A stretch of 64,000 nucleotides of DNA, taken from the NCBI GenBank assembly GCA_963662155.1, contig OY759269.1, positions 11,817,074-11,881,073 on the forward strand, in the 5' to 3' direction. Of this stretch, positions 22,237-33,898 are shown piece by piece; positions within the stretch are counted from its first letter, which is position 1; each line of letters opens with the position of its first letter. This DNA is from Lamellibrachia columna. Lineage: Eukaryota; Annelida; Polychaeta; Sabellida; Siboglinidae. The position numbers and the translations under genes are program-made. The notes beneath the pieces are model-generated. The model saw only the letters and a list, made by a program, of their open reading frames with translations, ran no database searches and was not told the DNA's origin.

Positions 22237-24131
22237 CATTGTCAATACTTGACATCTAAGATATAATTCACAACATGATGTATTTCTATTTGTCTTTCAT
22301 TGTCAATACTTGACATCTAAGATATAATTCACAACATGATGTATTTCTATTTGTCTTTCATTGTCAATACTTGACATCTAAGATATAATTCACAACATGA
22401 TGTATTTCTATTCGTCTTTCATTGTCAATACTTGACATCTAAGATATAATTCACAACATGATGTATTTCTATTCGTCTTCCATTGTCAATACTTGACATC
22501 TAAGATATAATTCACAACATGATGTATTTCTATTTGTCTTTCATTGTCAATACTTGACATCTAAGAAATAATTCACAACATGATGTATTTCTATTCGTCT
22601 TTCATTGTCAATACTTGACATCTAAGACATAATTCACAACATGATGTATTTCTATTTGTCTTTCATTGTCAATACTTGACATCTAAGATATAATTCACAA
22701 CATGATATATCTCTATTTGTCTTTCATTGTCAATACTTGACATCTAAGACATAATTCACAACATGATGTATTTATATTTGTCTTTCATTGTCAATACTTG
22801 ACATCTAAGATATAATTCACAACATGATATATCTCTATTCGTCTTTCATTGTCAATACTTGACATCTAAGACATAATTCACAACATGATGTATTTCTATT
22901 TGTCTTTCATTGTCAATACTTGACATCTAAGATATAATTCACAACATGATGTATTTCTATTTGTCTTTCATTGTCAATACTTGACATCTAAGATATAATT
23001 CACAACATGATGTATTTCTATTCGTCTTTCATTGTCAATACTTGACATCTAAGATATAATTCACAACATGATGTATTTCTATTCGTCTTCCATTGTCAAT
23101 ACTTGACATCTAAGATATAATTCACAACATGATGTATTTCTATTTGTCTTTCATTGTCAATACTTGACATCTAAGAAATAATTCACAACATGATGTATTT
23201 CTATTCGTCTTTCATTGTCAATACTTGACATCTAAGACATAATTCACAACATGATGTATTTCTATTTGTCTTTCATTGTCAATACTTGACATCTAAGATA
23301 TAATTCACAACATGATATATCTCTATTTGTCTTTCATTGTCAATACTTGACATCTAAGACATAATTCACAACATGATGTATTTATATTTGTCTTTCATTG
23401 TCAATACTTGACATCTAAGATATAATTCACAACATGATATATCTCTATTCGTCTTTCATTGTCAATACTTGACATCTAAGACATAATTCACAACATGATG
23501 TATTTCTATTTGTCTTTCATTGTCAATACTTGACATCTAAGATATAATTCACAACATGATGTATTTCTATTCGTCTTTCATTGTCAATACTTGACATCTA
23601 AGATATAATTCACAACATGATGTATCTCTATTCATCTTTCATTGTCAAGACTTGACATCTAAGATATAATTCACAACATGATGTATTTCTATTCGTCTTT
23701 CATTGTCAATACTTGACATCTAAAATATAATTCACAACATGATGTATTTCTATTCGTCTTTCATTGTCAATACTTGACATCTAAGATATAATTCACAACA
23801 TGATGTATTTCTATTCGTCTTCCATTGTCAATACTTGACATCTAAGATATAATTCACAACATGATGTATTTCTATTTGTCTTTCATTGTCAATACTTGAC
23901 ATCTAAGAAATAATTCACAACATGATGTATTTCTATTCGTCTTTCATTGTCAATACTTGACATCTAAGACATAATTCACAACATGATATATCTCTATTCG
24001 TCTTTCATTGTCAATACTTGACATCTAAGATATAATTCACAACATAATGTATTTCTATTCGTCTTTCATTGTCAATACTTGACATCTAAGATATAATTCA
24101 CAACATGATATATCTCTATTCATCTTTCATT
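22237..24131. repeat. 61-bp satellite array with 610-bp higher-order units
   Basis: About 31 copies of CATTGTCAATACTTGACATC + TAAGATATAATTCACAACAT + GATGTATTTCTATTTGTCTTT. Diagnostic variants (AAGAAATAA, AAGACATAA, ATATCTC, GTCTTC, TTTATA) recur in the same order ten units later: 22298-22907 and 22908-23517 are near-identical 10-unit blocks, and part of the block recurs from about 23761. Confidence 0.95.
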
Positions 24132-24960
24132 GCACCTGGCTGGATGTGTATAATTATACTCAATATTAGTGAACCAGAAAATTATAATAAAACTGTAATC
24201 ATGACAATAAGTGTGAAAAAAATAATCATTAGTGAGCAATCTCTTTGTTTTATAACTTATTAAACAACAGCCAGTTTATTGGTGGAGATCGAAAACATGA
24301 ATAAAGAGAACAGAAAACGCTTCTGCTTTTGAGTGCTTCTATTTGGAGTGGACAGGGAAGAGAGCAATACTCAGAGTATTGCATATTACAATACTAATTT
24401 TTGACTATTGTGAAGTATTTGCAATACTTTATGAAATTTGCAGTACAGTATTGTGAGTATTTACAACTCTTTCAAAAGTTGCAAATACAATACTTTCAAA
24501 GGTATCATTGTGTCTTTGTTAATTTTTTTTCAATCGTTTCTTAATTGATATGCCTTGTCCCTTTCAACAAAAGTATGTGTTGAACAATGCTTCTATAACA
24601 ATAATACCACGTCTTATTATTAAGAGAGCGGAAAAGTACTGCAAGTATTTTTACAAGTATTTGCAATATTTGTTACTAAATTTGCAATATGTTATATATG
24701 TGTGCAATATGTTGGCAAGAAATGTGTTTTCAACCAGTTTGTTTGGCCTTGGGAGTAACGTGTGACCTTTTTTTTGTGAACATGTTGCACATTTGACACC
24801 CAGTCATTGTTTCACAAATATTACTCTTACTTAGGTGTATCAATTGATAGATAGAATACAGACACTTTATTGGACAACACATTGTTCTGGAAGGTGAAGA
24901 ACTCATGACAGGGAGAGTTCTGCTTCTTGGGTACCATATAGAGAGAGAGCATTTCCCTGG
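24132..24960. other. AT-rich interval without genes
   Basis: No exon recognised. 24365-24690 contains repeated AAGTATTTGCAATA(C/T) in both orientations, like the ends of an old TIR element, with no clear boundaries. Confidence 0.4.
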
Positions 24961-24969
24961 CATCGGTAG

Positions 24970-25340
24970 CCTTTGATAGACCCAAAAATGGCATATTTTC
25001 CAACAGAGGTTTCTCAACAAACCGAAAGCCAGATTACATGTAGCCCTTATGCTGCCAATAGCAATCTATGGTGCGGAGGCTTAGACGCTACGATGATAGA
25101 AGACATGCACAATCTCTTGGTTTTTTTTAGATGCATTGCCTGCGGGCTATTAGAGGTGTTACCAGGGGGGCAGACTACAAAAATCAAGATCATCAGACAC
25201 ACAAGACTCAGGTGGTTTGGGCATGTTTGCCGTATGCAGAGATTACATCATTAGGCAAGCATACAAACACGACTTCAAATGACAGCGGAAGAGAAGAAGA
25301 CCACTGAAGAGGTGCTGTGACCAGATTGGGAATGATACTG
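24970..25340 (+). pseudogene. possible non-LTR (RTE/Jockey-like) C-terminal relic
   Basis: The frame 24973-25254 ends HTRLRWFGHVCRMQ, a motif typical of the C-terminus of several non-LTR retrotransposon polyproteins; the frame upstream and downstream is interrupted by stops and shifts. Confidence 0.5.
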
Positions 25341-25837
25341 GGCTCCTGCTGTTGGAAGGCATAGCAGCCGCCTGCCATATGTAGAACTTAATGGAGGGTG
25401 CAACTTCCTGGAGCACAGTGCGGGGTCAATAATCAACAAGCCTATATCCTCAGGAATCTGAGCTCGGAGGCGCAACAATACAGAGCATAAGCATAATTGT
25501 GAACAGGGACATGCAAAAGTCATTATCAGAACAAGGGACCACCGAAGATTTACGGTGGAAATGGAATAAATATGTCTTGAGTTTTTTTAGAAGGCAGCTA
25601 TTGTTTCAGATGTTTTCAAAGTGATAGACCATAGGTGCAGCGACAGAGAAAGCACGTTTGCAAGTTAAGGTTAGTTTCAGGAACAATAAGTTGTGAAAAG
25701 ATGATCTGAGCTATTTGAACGATGCAGGCGACTAGTCAAGTAGGGTGGTTGTTGAACACGATATGTAAGAGTGGACAATATGGCTTATGCATTAAAAGGT
25801 CCCTCCTCAATTCACTAATCGATCAATACAGATAGTG

Positions 25838-25882
25838 ACAGACGGTGACAGACGGTGACAGACGGTGACAGACGGTGACAGA
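25838..25882. repeat. 10-bp tandem repeat (GACGGTGACA)n
   Basis: Four copies of GACAGACGGT within AGTGACAGACGGTGACAG; it may mark the edge of the adjacent DNA element. Confidence 0.7.
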
Positions 25883-26070
25883 CACACATTAACATCACTT
25901 ATTATGACTTGTGTATAAATTAATGGGTTGCAACTGTTTTGTGGCATTGATGGGTGGTTGAATCAAATTTCAATGTTGTATAGTTCTCTATTGGTTTGGA
26001 TGTGAATGCAGAAATGGACAGGTATTCTTCTCATCTAAATTGTATATTTGTCAAATAGTAGTTACATGGC

Positions 26071-26560
26071 GCTGTAAATGAGGTTTTGGCTCAGGAGGCA
26101 TTTCGGTTAGATAGACAAAGAAACTGCAGGCTTCCAGGTAGCCGATACTGGGATGTGGATAAACGGGCATCACCAGATGGTATACTGTTTGACACCATAT
26201 CTTGCACAAAGGGTATCCTTGAAATTAAATGCCCACATGTCATTTAAGGGCCCGATCCCAATACATTTGATGGATTACTTACTGGAAAGCAACTTGGGAC
26301 ATTTTGTTTGAAACAAGATGAGATAGTCGGTGTGTTAAAACTGAAGACAAATCACCCCCACTGTTACCAGATCATTCAGATGCAACTACAGATGACAATG
26401 TGTGAAATGCTGTGAGGTTATTTTAATGTGTGGACAACATATGAAAAAGTAGCGTATGATGTCAAGTTGATAGGTGAAATGCTTCCTAAGCTCACAGAGA
26501 GTTTCTTCGAAGGTACCGTGGCCCAGAGTATTTCTTGATGAGACTAGCAAGAAGACTAAC
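26071..26560 (+). pseudogene. YqaJ-type (lambda exonuclease-like) nuclease relic
   Basis: The frame encodes RYWDVDKRASPDGILFD, then GILEIKCPHV, KTNHPHCYQIIQMQLQ and GYFNVWTTYE. SPDG, the E-I-K of the catalytic core and the YYQ..Q-like helix are the known landmarks of the YqaJ recombinase fold. In-frame stops at about 26246 and 26412 show it is dead. Such genes travel in some eukaryotic DNA transposons; the DDE_4 relic 0.7 kb away in opposite orientation supports that source. Confidence 0.7.
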
Positions 26561-27074
26561 TCTGATGAAACTGTGAACGACAAGTTGTTAGAAATAACAC
26601 ATCTGTACTTGGATAGAGATTGGTTTCAGTCCATATCGAAATGAAACTAAAGTATGACTTATGAATAAACATATATTCATACAAATCAGGGATAATAAGT
26701 GAAACTTGTACACAAAATAACTACTGTGAATTGTACATCACGATATAATACATAATGGTATCAAACTGAATAAAATATGAGTTTCATGATCACACTGCTA
26801 GAATGCTTTTGTAAAAAAGTTTGGAGAGAATGGTAGTTCCTAGATAAACTTAGTAGCAGACATGATAAGCCAAACAAAAGATACTGTAATGAAATCATTA
26901 GTTTTTACACAACCGTCTAATCTTAAACACGAACGAAGTGTAGAATTTACTAGACCTTTAATTTTTTGTAAATTGTTTTTTGTTTCCATTACTTAACAAG
27001 ATTATTTTGGAAGTTTACAAGGCACCCAACTACAAACATCATCTGACTAAACACAGGCTGCAGAGATAACGGGA

Positions 27075-27440
27075 TTACTTTTTTCAACAATCAGAATTTC
27101 TTGATCCGTTCAATCACTCTCTCAACATGAATGCAAACCCGTGCAATTTGCCTGGTTTTAATTTCTTCTTCCCTGGTTAATTTATTCCTTCCACGAAGAA
27201 ATGGTGGGATGTTTAGATCGAATTGTTTACATACAGAATATCTCGTATTATAAATCCACGGTCTGCCAATATCATGTCTCCTGCCTCAAGTTTACCTAGG
27301 AAACCCAACTTCTTCACAATATCATTGTCTGACATAGAACCCTCAAATGCATCTGATATGTACACGACTGCACCACTAGGAGCTATGCCTACAAGGCATT
27401 TATATCCAGTGCTTCTATTAATTGAATACAAGTTACCGTC
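27075..27440 (-). pseudogene. DDE_4-family (Harbinger/ISL2EU-like) transposase relic
   Basis: Minus-strand frame 27213-27431 reads YKCLVGIAPSGAVVYISDAF, GSMSDNDIV and GDMILADRGFIIRD, the second-Asp block of DDE_4 transposases. After a frameshift near 27220 another frame continues IPPFLRGRNKLT and IARVCIHVERVIERIKKF, the final Glu block. The N-terminal Asp block is not readable. Frameshift and stops make this non-functional. Confidence 0.8.
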
Positions 27441-28010
27441 TACGAAAGTGCATGTACTATTCTACAAAAAACTCACAACAATCAATTATGACCCAGATAT
27501 CTTTGAACTTTGCAAAACAAGGTGGCATGTTCAGCTTGAGGATTTCACAGCTAGGAAACATAGGCACAGTTATGCCATGTGCCAAACTGACACGTTACTG
27601 GTGGAGACTCCAAATCTGTAGGACAGGTCAGCATTCAACAGTCCAACATGCAGCCTTAACAGAGTGAGGAACAACTCGTCCAAGGGGACAGTTTCCTCCT
27701 CGCACCTGGTCACTTACTTGGGGATTTGTTGCCATTCTTCAGTGGTTGGTAAAATAGTTTATCCTTGGCTGGACCCAAGAAATTTCACATACACATGAAC
27801 TGCATCCACGTGAGCCCCGTATAACATTTACATTTCACATCAAAGTTGCTAACGTCACTTAAAAACAAAATTAATCCATGGTTTGCCTTGTTGACACTTA
27901 TCCAACTGTTTCCTTATATTAGTGATTTCATTTTTAGGCTTCACATTTTAAATTTTGACAGCCAACAGACTGGGGTCAAGAATGTTATCAGTTTGAGTGT
28001 GTTGATCAGA

Positions 28011-28862
28011 GCAGGGTAGTGACACAGAGCAGGGTAGTGACACCGAGCAGGGTAGTGGCACAGAGGAAGGTAGTGACACAGAGCAAGGTAGTGACACAGA
28101 GCAAGATAGTGACACAGAGCGAGGTAGTGACACAGAGTAGGGTAGTGGCACAGAGCTGGGTAGTAGCACATAGCAGGGTAGTGACACAGAGCAGGGTAGT
28201 GACACAGAGCAGGGTAGTTACACAGAGCAGAGTAGTGACACAGAGCAGGACAGTGACATAGAGCAAGGTAGTGGCACATAGAAAGGTAGTGACACCGAGC
28301 AGGGTAGTGGCACAAAGCAAGGTAGTGACAAAGAGCAAGATAGTGACACAGAGCAAGGTAGTGACACAGAGCAAGGTAGTGACACAGAGCGAGGTAGTGA
28401 CACAGAGCGAGGTAGTGACACAGAGTAGTGTAGTGGCACAGAGCTGGGTAGTAGCACATAGCAGGGTAGTGACACAGAGCAGGGTAGTGACACAGAGCAG
28501 GATAGTGACATAGAGCAAGGAAGTGGCACATAGCAAGGTAGTGACACCGAGCAGGGTAGTGGCACAGAGAAAGGTAGTGACACAGAGCAAGATAGTGACA
28601 CAGAGAAAGATAGTGACACACAGCAAGGCAGTGACACAGAGCGAGGTAGTGACACAGAGCGAGGTAGTGACACAACAAGATAGTGACACCGAGCAAGGTA
28701 GTTGCATAGAGCAAGGCAGTGACACAGAGCAGGGTAGTGGCATGGAGCAGGGTAGTGACACAGAGCAAGGTAGTGACAAAGAGCAAGGTAGTGGCATAGA
28801 GCAGGATAGTGGCACAAAGCAAGATAGTGACACAAAGCAGGGTAGTGGCACAGAGCAAGGTA
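28011..28862. repeat. 18-bp minisatellite with 252-bp higher-order units
   Basis: Unit AGCAGGGTAGTGACACAG. A 252-bp block (14 units) repeats at 28019, 28271 and 28523 with the same variant order. Because 18 is divisible by three, five frames stay open, giving a spurious 312-codon frame. Confidence 0.92.
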
Positions 28863-29712
28863 GTGGTCACTTGTGGCACAGAGCAAGGTAGTGGTCACTA
28901 GTGGCACCGAGCAAGGTAGTGGTCACTAATGGCACAGAGCAATGTGGCGCTCACTAGTGGCACAGAGCAAGGTAGTGACACAGAGCAGGGCAGTGGTCAC
29001 TAGTGGCACAGAGCAAGGTAGTGGCACAGAGCAGGGTAGTGACACAGAGCAAGGTAGCGGTCACTAGTGGCACAGAGCAAGGTAGTGGTCACTAGTGACA
29101 CAGAGCAAGGTAGTGGCACAGAGCAAGGTAATGACACAGAGCAGAGTAGTGACACAGAGCAGGGTAGTGGCACAGAGGAAGGTAGTGACACAGAGCAAGA
29201 TAGTGGTCACTAGTGGCACAGAGCAAGGTAGTGGCACACAGCCAGGTAGTGGTCACTAGTGGCACAGAGCAAGGTTGTGGTCACTAGTGGCACAGAGCAA
29301 GGTAGTGGCACAGAGCAGGGTAGTGACACAGAGCAAGGTAGCGGTCACTAGTGGCACAGAGCAAGGTAGTGGTCACTAGTGACACAGAGCAAGGTAGTGG
29401 CACAGAGCAAGGTAATGGCGCAGAGCAGAGTAGTGACACAGAGCAGGGTAGTGGCACAGAGGAAGGTAGTGACACAGAGCAAGATAGTGGTCACTATTGG
29501 CACAGAGCAAGGTAGTGGCACACAGCCAGGTAGTGGTCACTAGTGGCACAGAGCAAGGTTGTGGTCACTAGTGGCACAGAGCAAGGTAGTGGTCACTAGT
29601 GGCACAGAGCAAGGTAGTGGCACACAGCAAGGTAGTGGCGCAGAGCAGAGTAGTGACATAGAGCAAGGTAGTGACATAGAGCAAGGTAGTGACACAGAGC
29701 AAGGTGGTGGTG
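28863..29712. repeat. compound minisatellite with GGTCACTAGTGGCACAG spacers and a 284-bp duplication
   Basis: The 18-bp unit is interrupted by GGTCACTAGT palindromic spacers. A segment near 29000-29215 recurs near 29284-29500, offset 284 bp. Confidence 0.88.
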
Positions 29713-30350
29713 GAGGGGTGGCACTTGGTGAACGAGTAGATGTCACCAGCTGGCAGTGTTCTTGCTCTGGCTCAGTTCAGCGAGAATGTTGGCTACTTCT
29801 GTAGCATCCACCTGGGTCAACTTCCTCCTCTTCAATGACATGTTGCGTGTGGACCGTGGGTAGGGCACTTCCGTATCCTTGCACATTTCCCTATCTGTTA
29901 TCTATGTTATATTACACAGCGAAACAAAAAACTGGTTCAAATGGGGCAAGTATGGTATCATTTGAAAGGTAATATTCCATAGTTTCAGATGTCGCATAAT
30001 CCATTTTCAACAAATGTTATGTAATCATTTATAATACAACTAATGATGTGACAATGATAACGAAAATATTTTATGAAAAATTCCATTAAAACATTTTTTT
30101 ACTAAATCTACTTTAATTTATAATCGGGCTTATTCAATTCTATGGAATTTAATCCCAGACACATACTTAGTTAATTTACATGATATAAAAATGCTAGGTA
30201 TATTTAGGACTTTTAATTAAATTAGTAATGAGTATGTTACTCATGTATGGTTGCAAGATTTTAGTAACCGAGATATAATGTTAGTTTTATTGGTTTGAAC
30301 AAACAAATTGAAAATTGTTATTGACTATGCAATAATTAACCAGCAGTTAT

Positions 30351-31911
30351 GGTGTCGGACGTACGTAAAAAATGTACGTCTGACACCCTATACGTCCGAC
30401 ACCATACACCATGCTGATTGGATTAATTTGTTAACAAAATATAAGCGTTTATGTAATTTCTGTGTGATGTTAATAAACATTATCAATGCCATAGCCATTC
30501 TTAATCCATATAACTGGATTAGCACAACATTGGAACTATTTAAATCAACTAAGCCAAAATTCAACTGGGGCACAACAAAAGCCATTGACCCAGGCATTAA
30601 AAACCTAGAACAGTATAACAATGGGTTTAAAGCAGCAATAACCAATCTAAAACTTTATAATATCACTAGCCTTTACTGTCTGACATTATTTCCTGTAATC
30701 TGGCGGGCAGTGGCCATCTTTGTTTTGCCATGTGCAGATTGTCAAATTATGCCCAAGCCACTCTTTACTGCCTATGCATGGACAAATAGTGGAATCACTG
30801 AGGCTGAAAGCAATGCCATTGTCTCGGGTGAATTACAGCACACCAAGCTTAATGTGTTCATGGGTACACTCTTCACTCTCCATTTGAAGGCTAAGTATCC
30901 AAATTTATATCAAGACCATGATTTCAGTATTCTCAGGACTTCTTAAACAGAGATTCCTATTCTCAAATCTACACTTGTGGGAAGGAGAGAATGCCATAAC
31001 ATTCAGCTGGAATTGTTCAGCAACATCACATGACAAGGGCATTGTAGACGGAATTGGTGGAATGGTCATGTGAGCAGTTTGGTGCTACGTTCGAAGTGGA
31101 AAAGGCAATGCAACTACAACAGTAGCATTTTTGGATCTGGCTGTACTACGAAATCCGGGAGTGAATGTCAAGTTTATCTGCCAGTAGCCAATACTCACCA
31201 GTTGCACTGCACATAATCAAGAGGCAATAAGCATTTTTTTATTGCTGATACATCTGATTCACAGGACTTAAAAGAAGCAACAATTAGTAATGACTCTTTG
31301 GATGATAGTACTGATACCATTACTTCAGAAATTTGTTATGCACAACAGAAGTGCATCAGGAAATCAATGCCAATATAGGTGACTTGGTGGTTGTGAAGTT
31401 TGAAGGGGCAGATTTCCATGGTGAGGTCACAGATTTGGTTTTTTTCATAACAAGTGGAGAAATCAAGGTGAATGTTGATTGATGCACCAACTGTTGTTGG
31501 CCGTCCTGGCAGTTTGTTCTGGTGCATTTTATCTAAGGTTGTCTCAACAGTAGACAGCATCAATATTTTGGCTTTTAAGTATCAGCATTTATATAGAAGA
31601 TTCAATCTAAGCTTAAACGTGTGTTTTATCATTGTAACTACCTTATGTAAGTATAATTTTATCTACTTGTTATGTTGTATTTCACACATATGTCCGACAC
31701 CAAAAAAATGCATGTCCGACACCAGACAAACTACTCTCTATTTCTTCAGTGTACTACAGACACAACATTTTATTGGATCTAGTCAAGAGATGAACTCCTG
31801 CCTTATCAGCATATAACGTAAAATTTCCAATATGCCCTTACACATCACAGAGATTTTGACATAACCTTACTCAGGTGGAAAATTCAGGTTCATGTGAGTA
31901 CGTCCGACACC
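30351..31911 (+). mobile_element. DNA element with GGTGTCGGACGTAC ends and a decayed open frame
   Basis: Left end GGTGTCGGACGTACGT (30351), itself part of a palindrome to 30387; right end GTACGTCCGACACC (31898-31911). Extra GTCCGACACC copies at about 30395, 31692 and 31714 look like subterminal binding sites. The two bases AT adjoin both ends. Inside, a frame to 30946 has no recognised domain; after it, broken frames read TSHDKGIVDGIGGMV (about 31020-31075) and GDLVVVKFEGADFHGEV (about 31379-31430), motifs I associate with uncharacterised proteins found in many transposon-rich invertebrate and fish genomes. Confidence 0.55.
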
Positions 31912-32360
31912 ATGCATGACTACAGGATGACTACAGGATGGAAGGAAGTTTATATATGACAATGATGTCATAGTTAGCTTCTGTATTATATGGCAGTAAA
32001 AAGTTGTGGAACTTTCTATCCCAGCATGCAGTGCATAGCTAGTGTCTGAAATGTACGTCCGACCCGTGGAACTGCCTATTTACAGTATACAGTGAAATTT
32101 GGCTATCGGCTATAACATACAATACACAATTAAAATGTGAACTAGTGCAGTCTATATATTTCATTCCACATTAGATTGTTGATACTGACATTGCTAATTT
32201 ATTCATGGGGTAAGGATCAGTTATAAAAAGCTTGGTACATTGTAACATGCCCCTAATTAGCATGGTTCGGCATGCCTCGGTTAACTAGACTTTAATGGCT
32301 GTCAAGATGTTGGTTTGCTGTGCCTGTTACGTCACTGTTAGTGTTAGTCACTTGGGCCGG
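31912..32360. other. intergenic, nothing recognised
   Basis: One further ATGTACGTCCGACCC motif at about 32050 relates it to the preceding element; no exon or RNA gene seen. Confidence 0.4.
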
Positions 32361-32800
32361 TGAAGCAGTGGTGCCTACGGTGAAGCAGTGGTGCCTACGG
32401 TGAAGCAGTGGTGCCTACAGTGAAGCAGTGGTGTCTACGGTGAAGCGGTGGTGTCTACGGTGAAGCAGTGGTGCCTACGGTGAAGCAGTGGTGTCTATGG
32501 TGAAGCAGTGGTGCCTACGGTGAAGCAGTGGTGTCTACGGTGAAGCAGTGGTGTCTATGGTGAAGCAGTGGTGTCTACGGTGAAGCTGTGGTGCCTACGG
32601 TGAAGCAGTGGTGTCTACGGTGAAGTAGTGGTGTCTACGGTGAAGCGGTGGTGTCTACGGTGAAGCGGTGGTGTCTACGGTGAAGCGGTGGTGTCTACGG
32701 TGAAGCAGTGGTGTCTACGGTGAAGCAGTGGTGTCTACAGTGAAGCAGTGGTGTCTACAGTGAAGCAGTGGTGTCTACGGTGAAGCAGTGGTGTCTAGGG
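32361..32800. repeat. 20-bp minisatellite
   Basis: Unit TGAAGCAGTGGTGTCTACGG, 22 almost perfect copies in fixed register, varying mainly at C/T (GTGYCTA) and A/G (GCRGTGG). Confidence 0.95.
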
Positions 32801-33898
32801 GATCGGTGTGTTTATCTGTTCCCCCAATAAAATGCAAAGACACATGTATATGTTTTCAGTAATGTTGTCGATACCAAAATTGCCTCGTATGCACACTTTG
32901 AGCCACCATTCACATTTTCTATGGTCCATGTGTGGCTTCAAAAACAGCATGAATGTCACACCCTTCATATGTTCTCGGTGTGCATAACAGCAATCGCCGC
33001 GGGATTCTCCTTAGAAACAGTGTCTTGTCGTCACCATCTGTCATGACTGCTTGACGTATACGCACAGTTAATGATATTTACTGCACAAACAATGTGTAAG
33101 ACTACGAGGTAGGTTGTACGACTGGGTGTTTGTCTGACTTCTAAGATGGCCATAGCGCAGGCACACAATCTATATTTAGTACAATGGCACAATCGCAATC
33201 AATGCTATTGCAGAACAAAAATATGGTACATGCTCTAAATTTTTTTAAATGTCTTCTGCCTAGAGAACAACTTTAACTATTTACTTACTGTCAAAACATT
33301 AGAAAGACATGCAAGACAGATCTTTTGATGTTTAGTGTTTTAATGAAATCATCAGTATTACATAAGACATTTCTATTTCTGTTCTGTTTAATGTTCACTT
33401 TGTGCGTCTTAAGGATACCTCACTGACTGCATTGTGCGTATCTAAGGTTCTTGTCTGCTGATAGTGTGTGAGCAACAAGCACTTCTCTGTAGCCAGCCAT
33501 TCATCAAGCTAAAATTTTAAAGTTATAGTTAAAATCAGCCATTCCTTCGAAATAAACCTATTTCAAAATAAAATAAAGTGAAAAACGGTCATCACAAAAG
33601 CACAGACCATTCACAAAAACAACCCTAAATCAACCTGATCACACAGGAGACAGGTGCAATGTAAGCTTGATTTAAAACATTATAAAATTAACATAAAATA
33701 TCACAAAATGGCAGTCACAGACATTAGCCATAGTTCAATGTATTTCTGACTGTCTTCACCCAAGTCCCTCTACTAGTTGTGTCATTTAAATGTTCTGTCA
33801 AAATACAGTGACTCACAGCAGTGATTACTGGTAACACTGGTACTATACATACTCCGTTCACTGGACTGTTATTGTCCTTGTCATCCACATCCAGTCTT
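32801..33898. other. 3' flank of DCTPP1, no gene
   Basis: Includes the probable DCTPP1 3' UTR just below 33899. No other exon, RNA gene or element end recognised. Confidence 0.4.

Noticed and set aside
22237..24131. CRISPR-like regular repeats
   Set aside because: The units are head-to-tail copies of one 61-bp sequence with no unique spacers, in an animal genome.
22237..24131. TTGACA...TATAAT-like bacterial promoter in each satellite unit
   Set aside because: TTGACATCTAAGATATAAT is chance in AT-rich eukaryotic satellite DNA; the spacing is also too short.
27941..28907. Open frames of up to 312 codons (CHYLALCHYPALCHY and similar)
   Set aside because: Product of an 18-bp minisatellite whose period is divisible by three; several frames on both strands are open equally.
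30308..30946. 212-codon frame as a cellular gene
   Set aside because: It starts outside the element without an ATG in good context, has no domain I recognise and runs into broken transposon-like frames.
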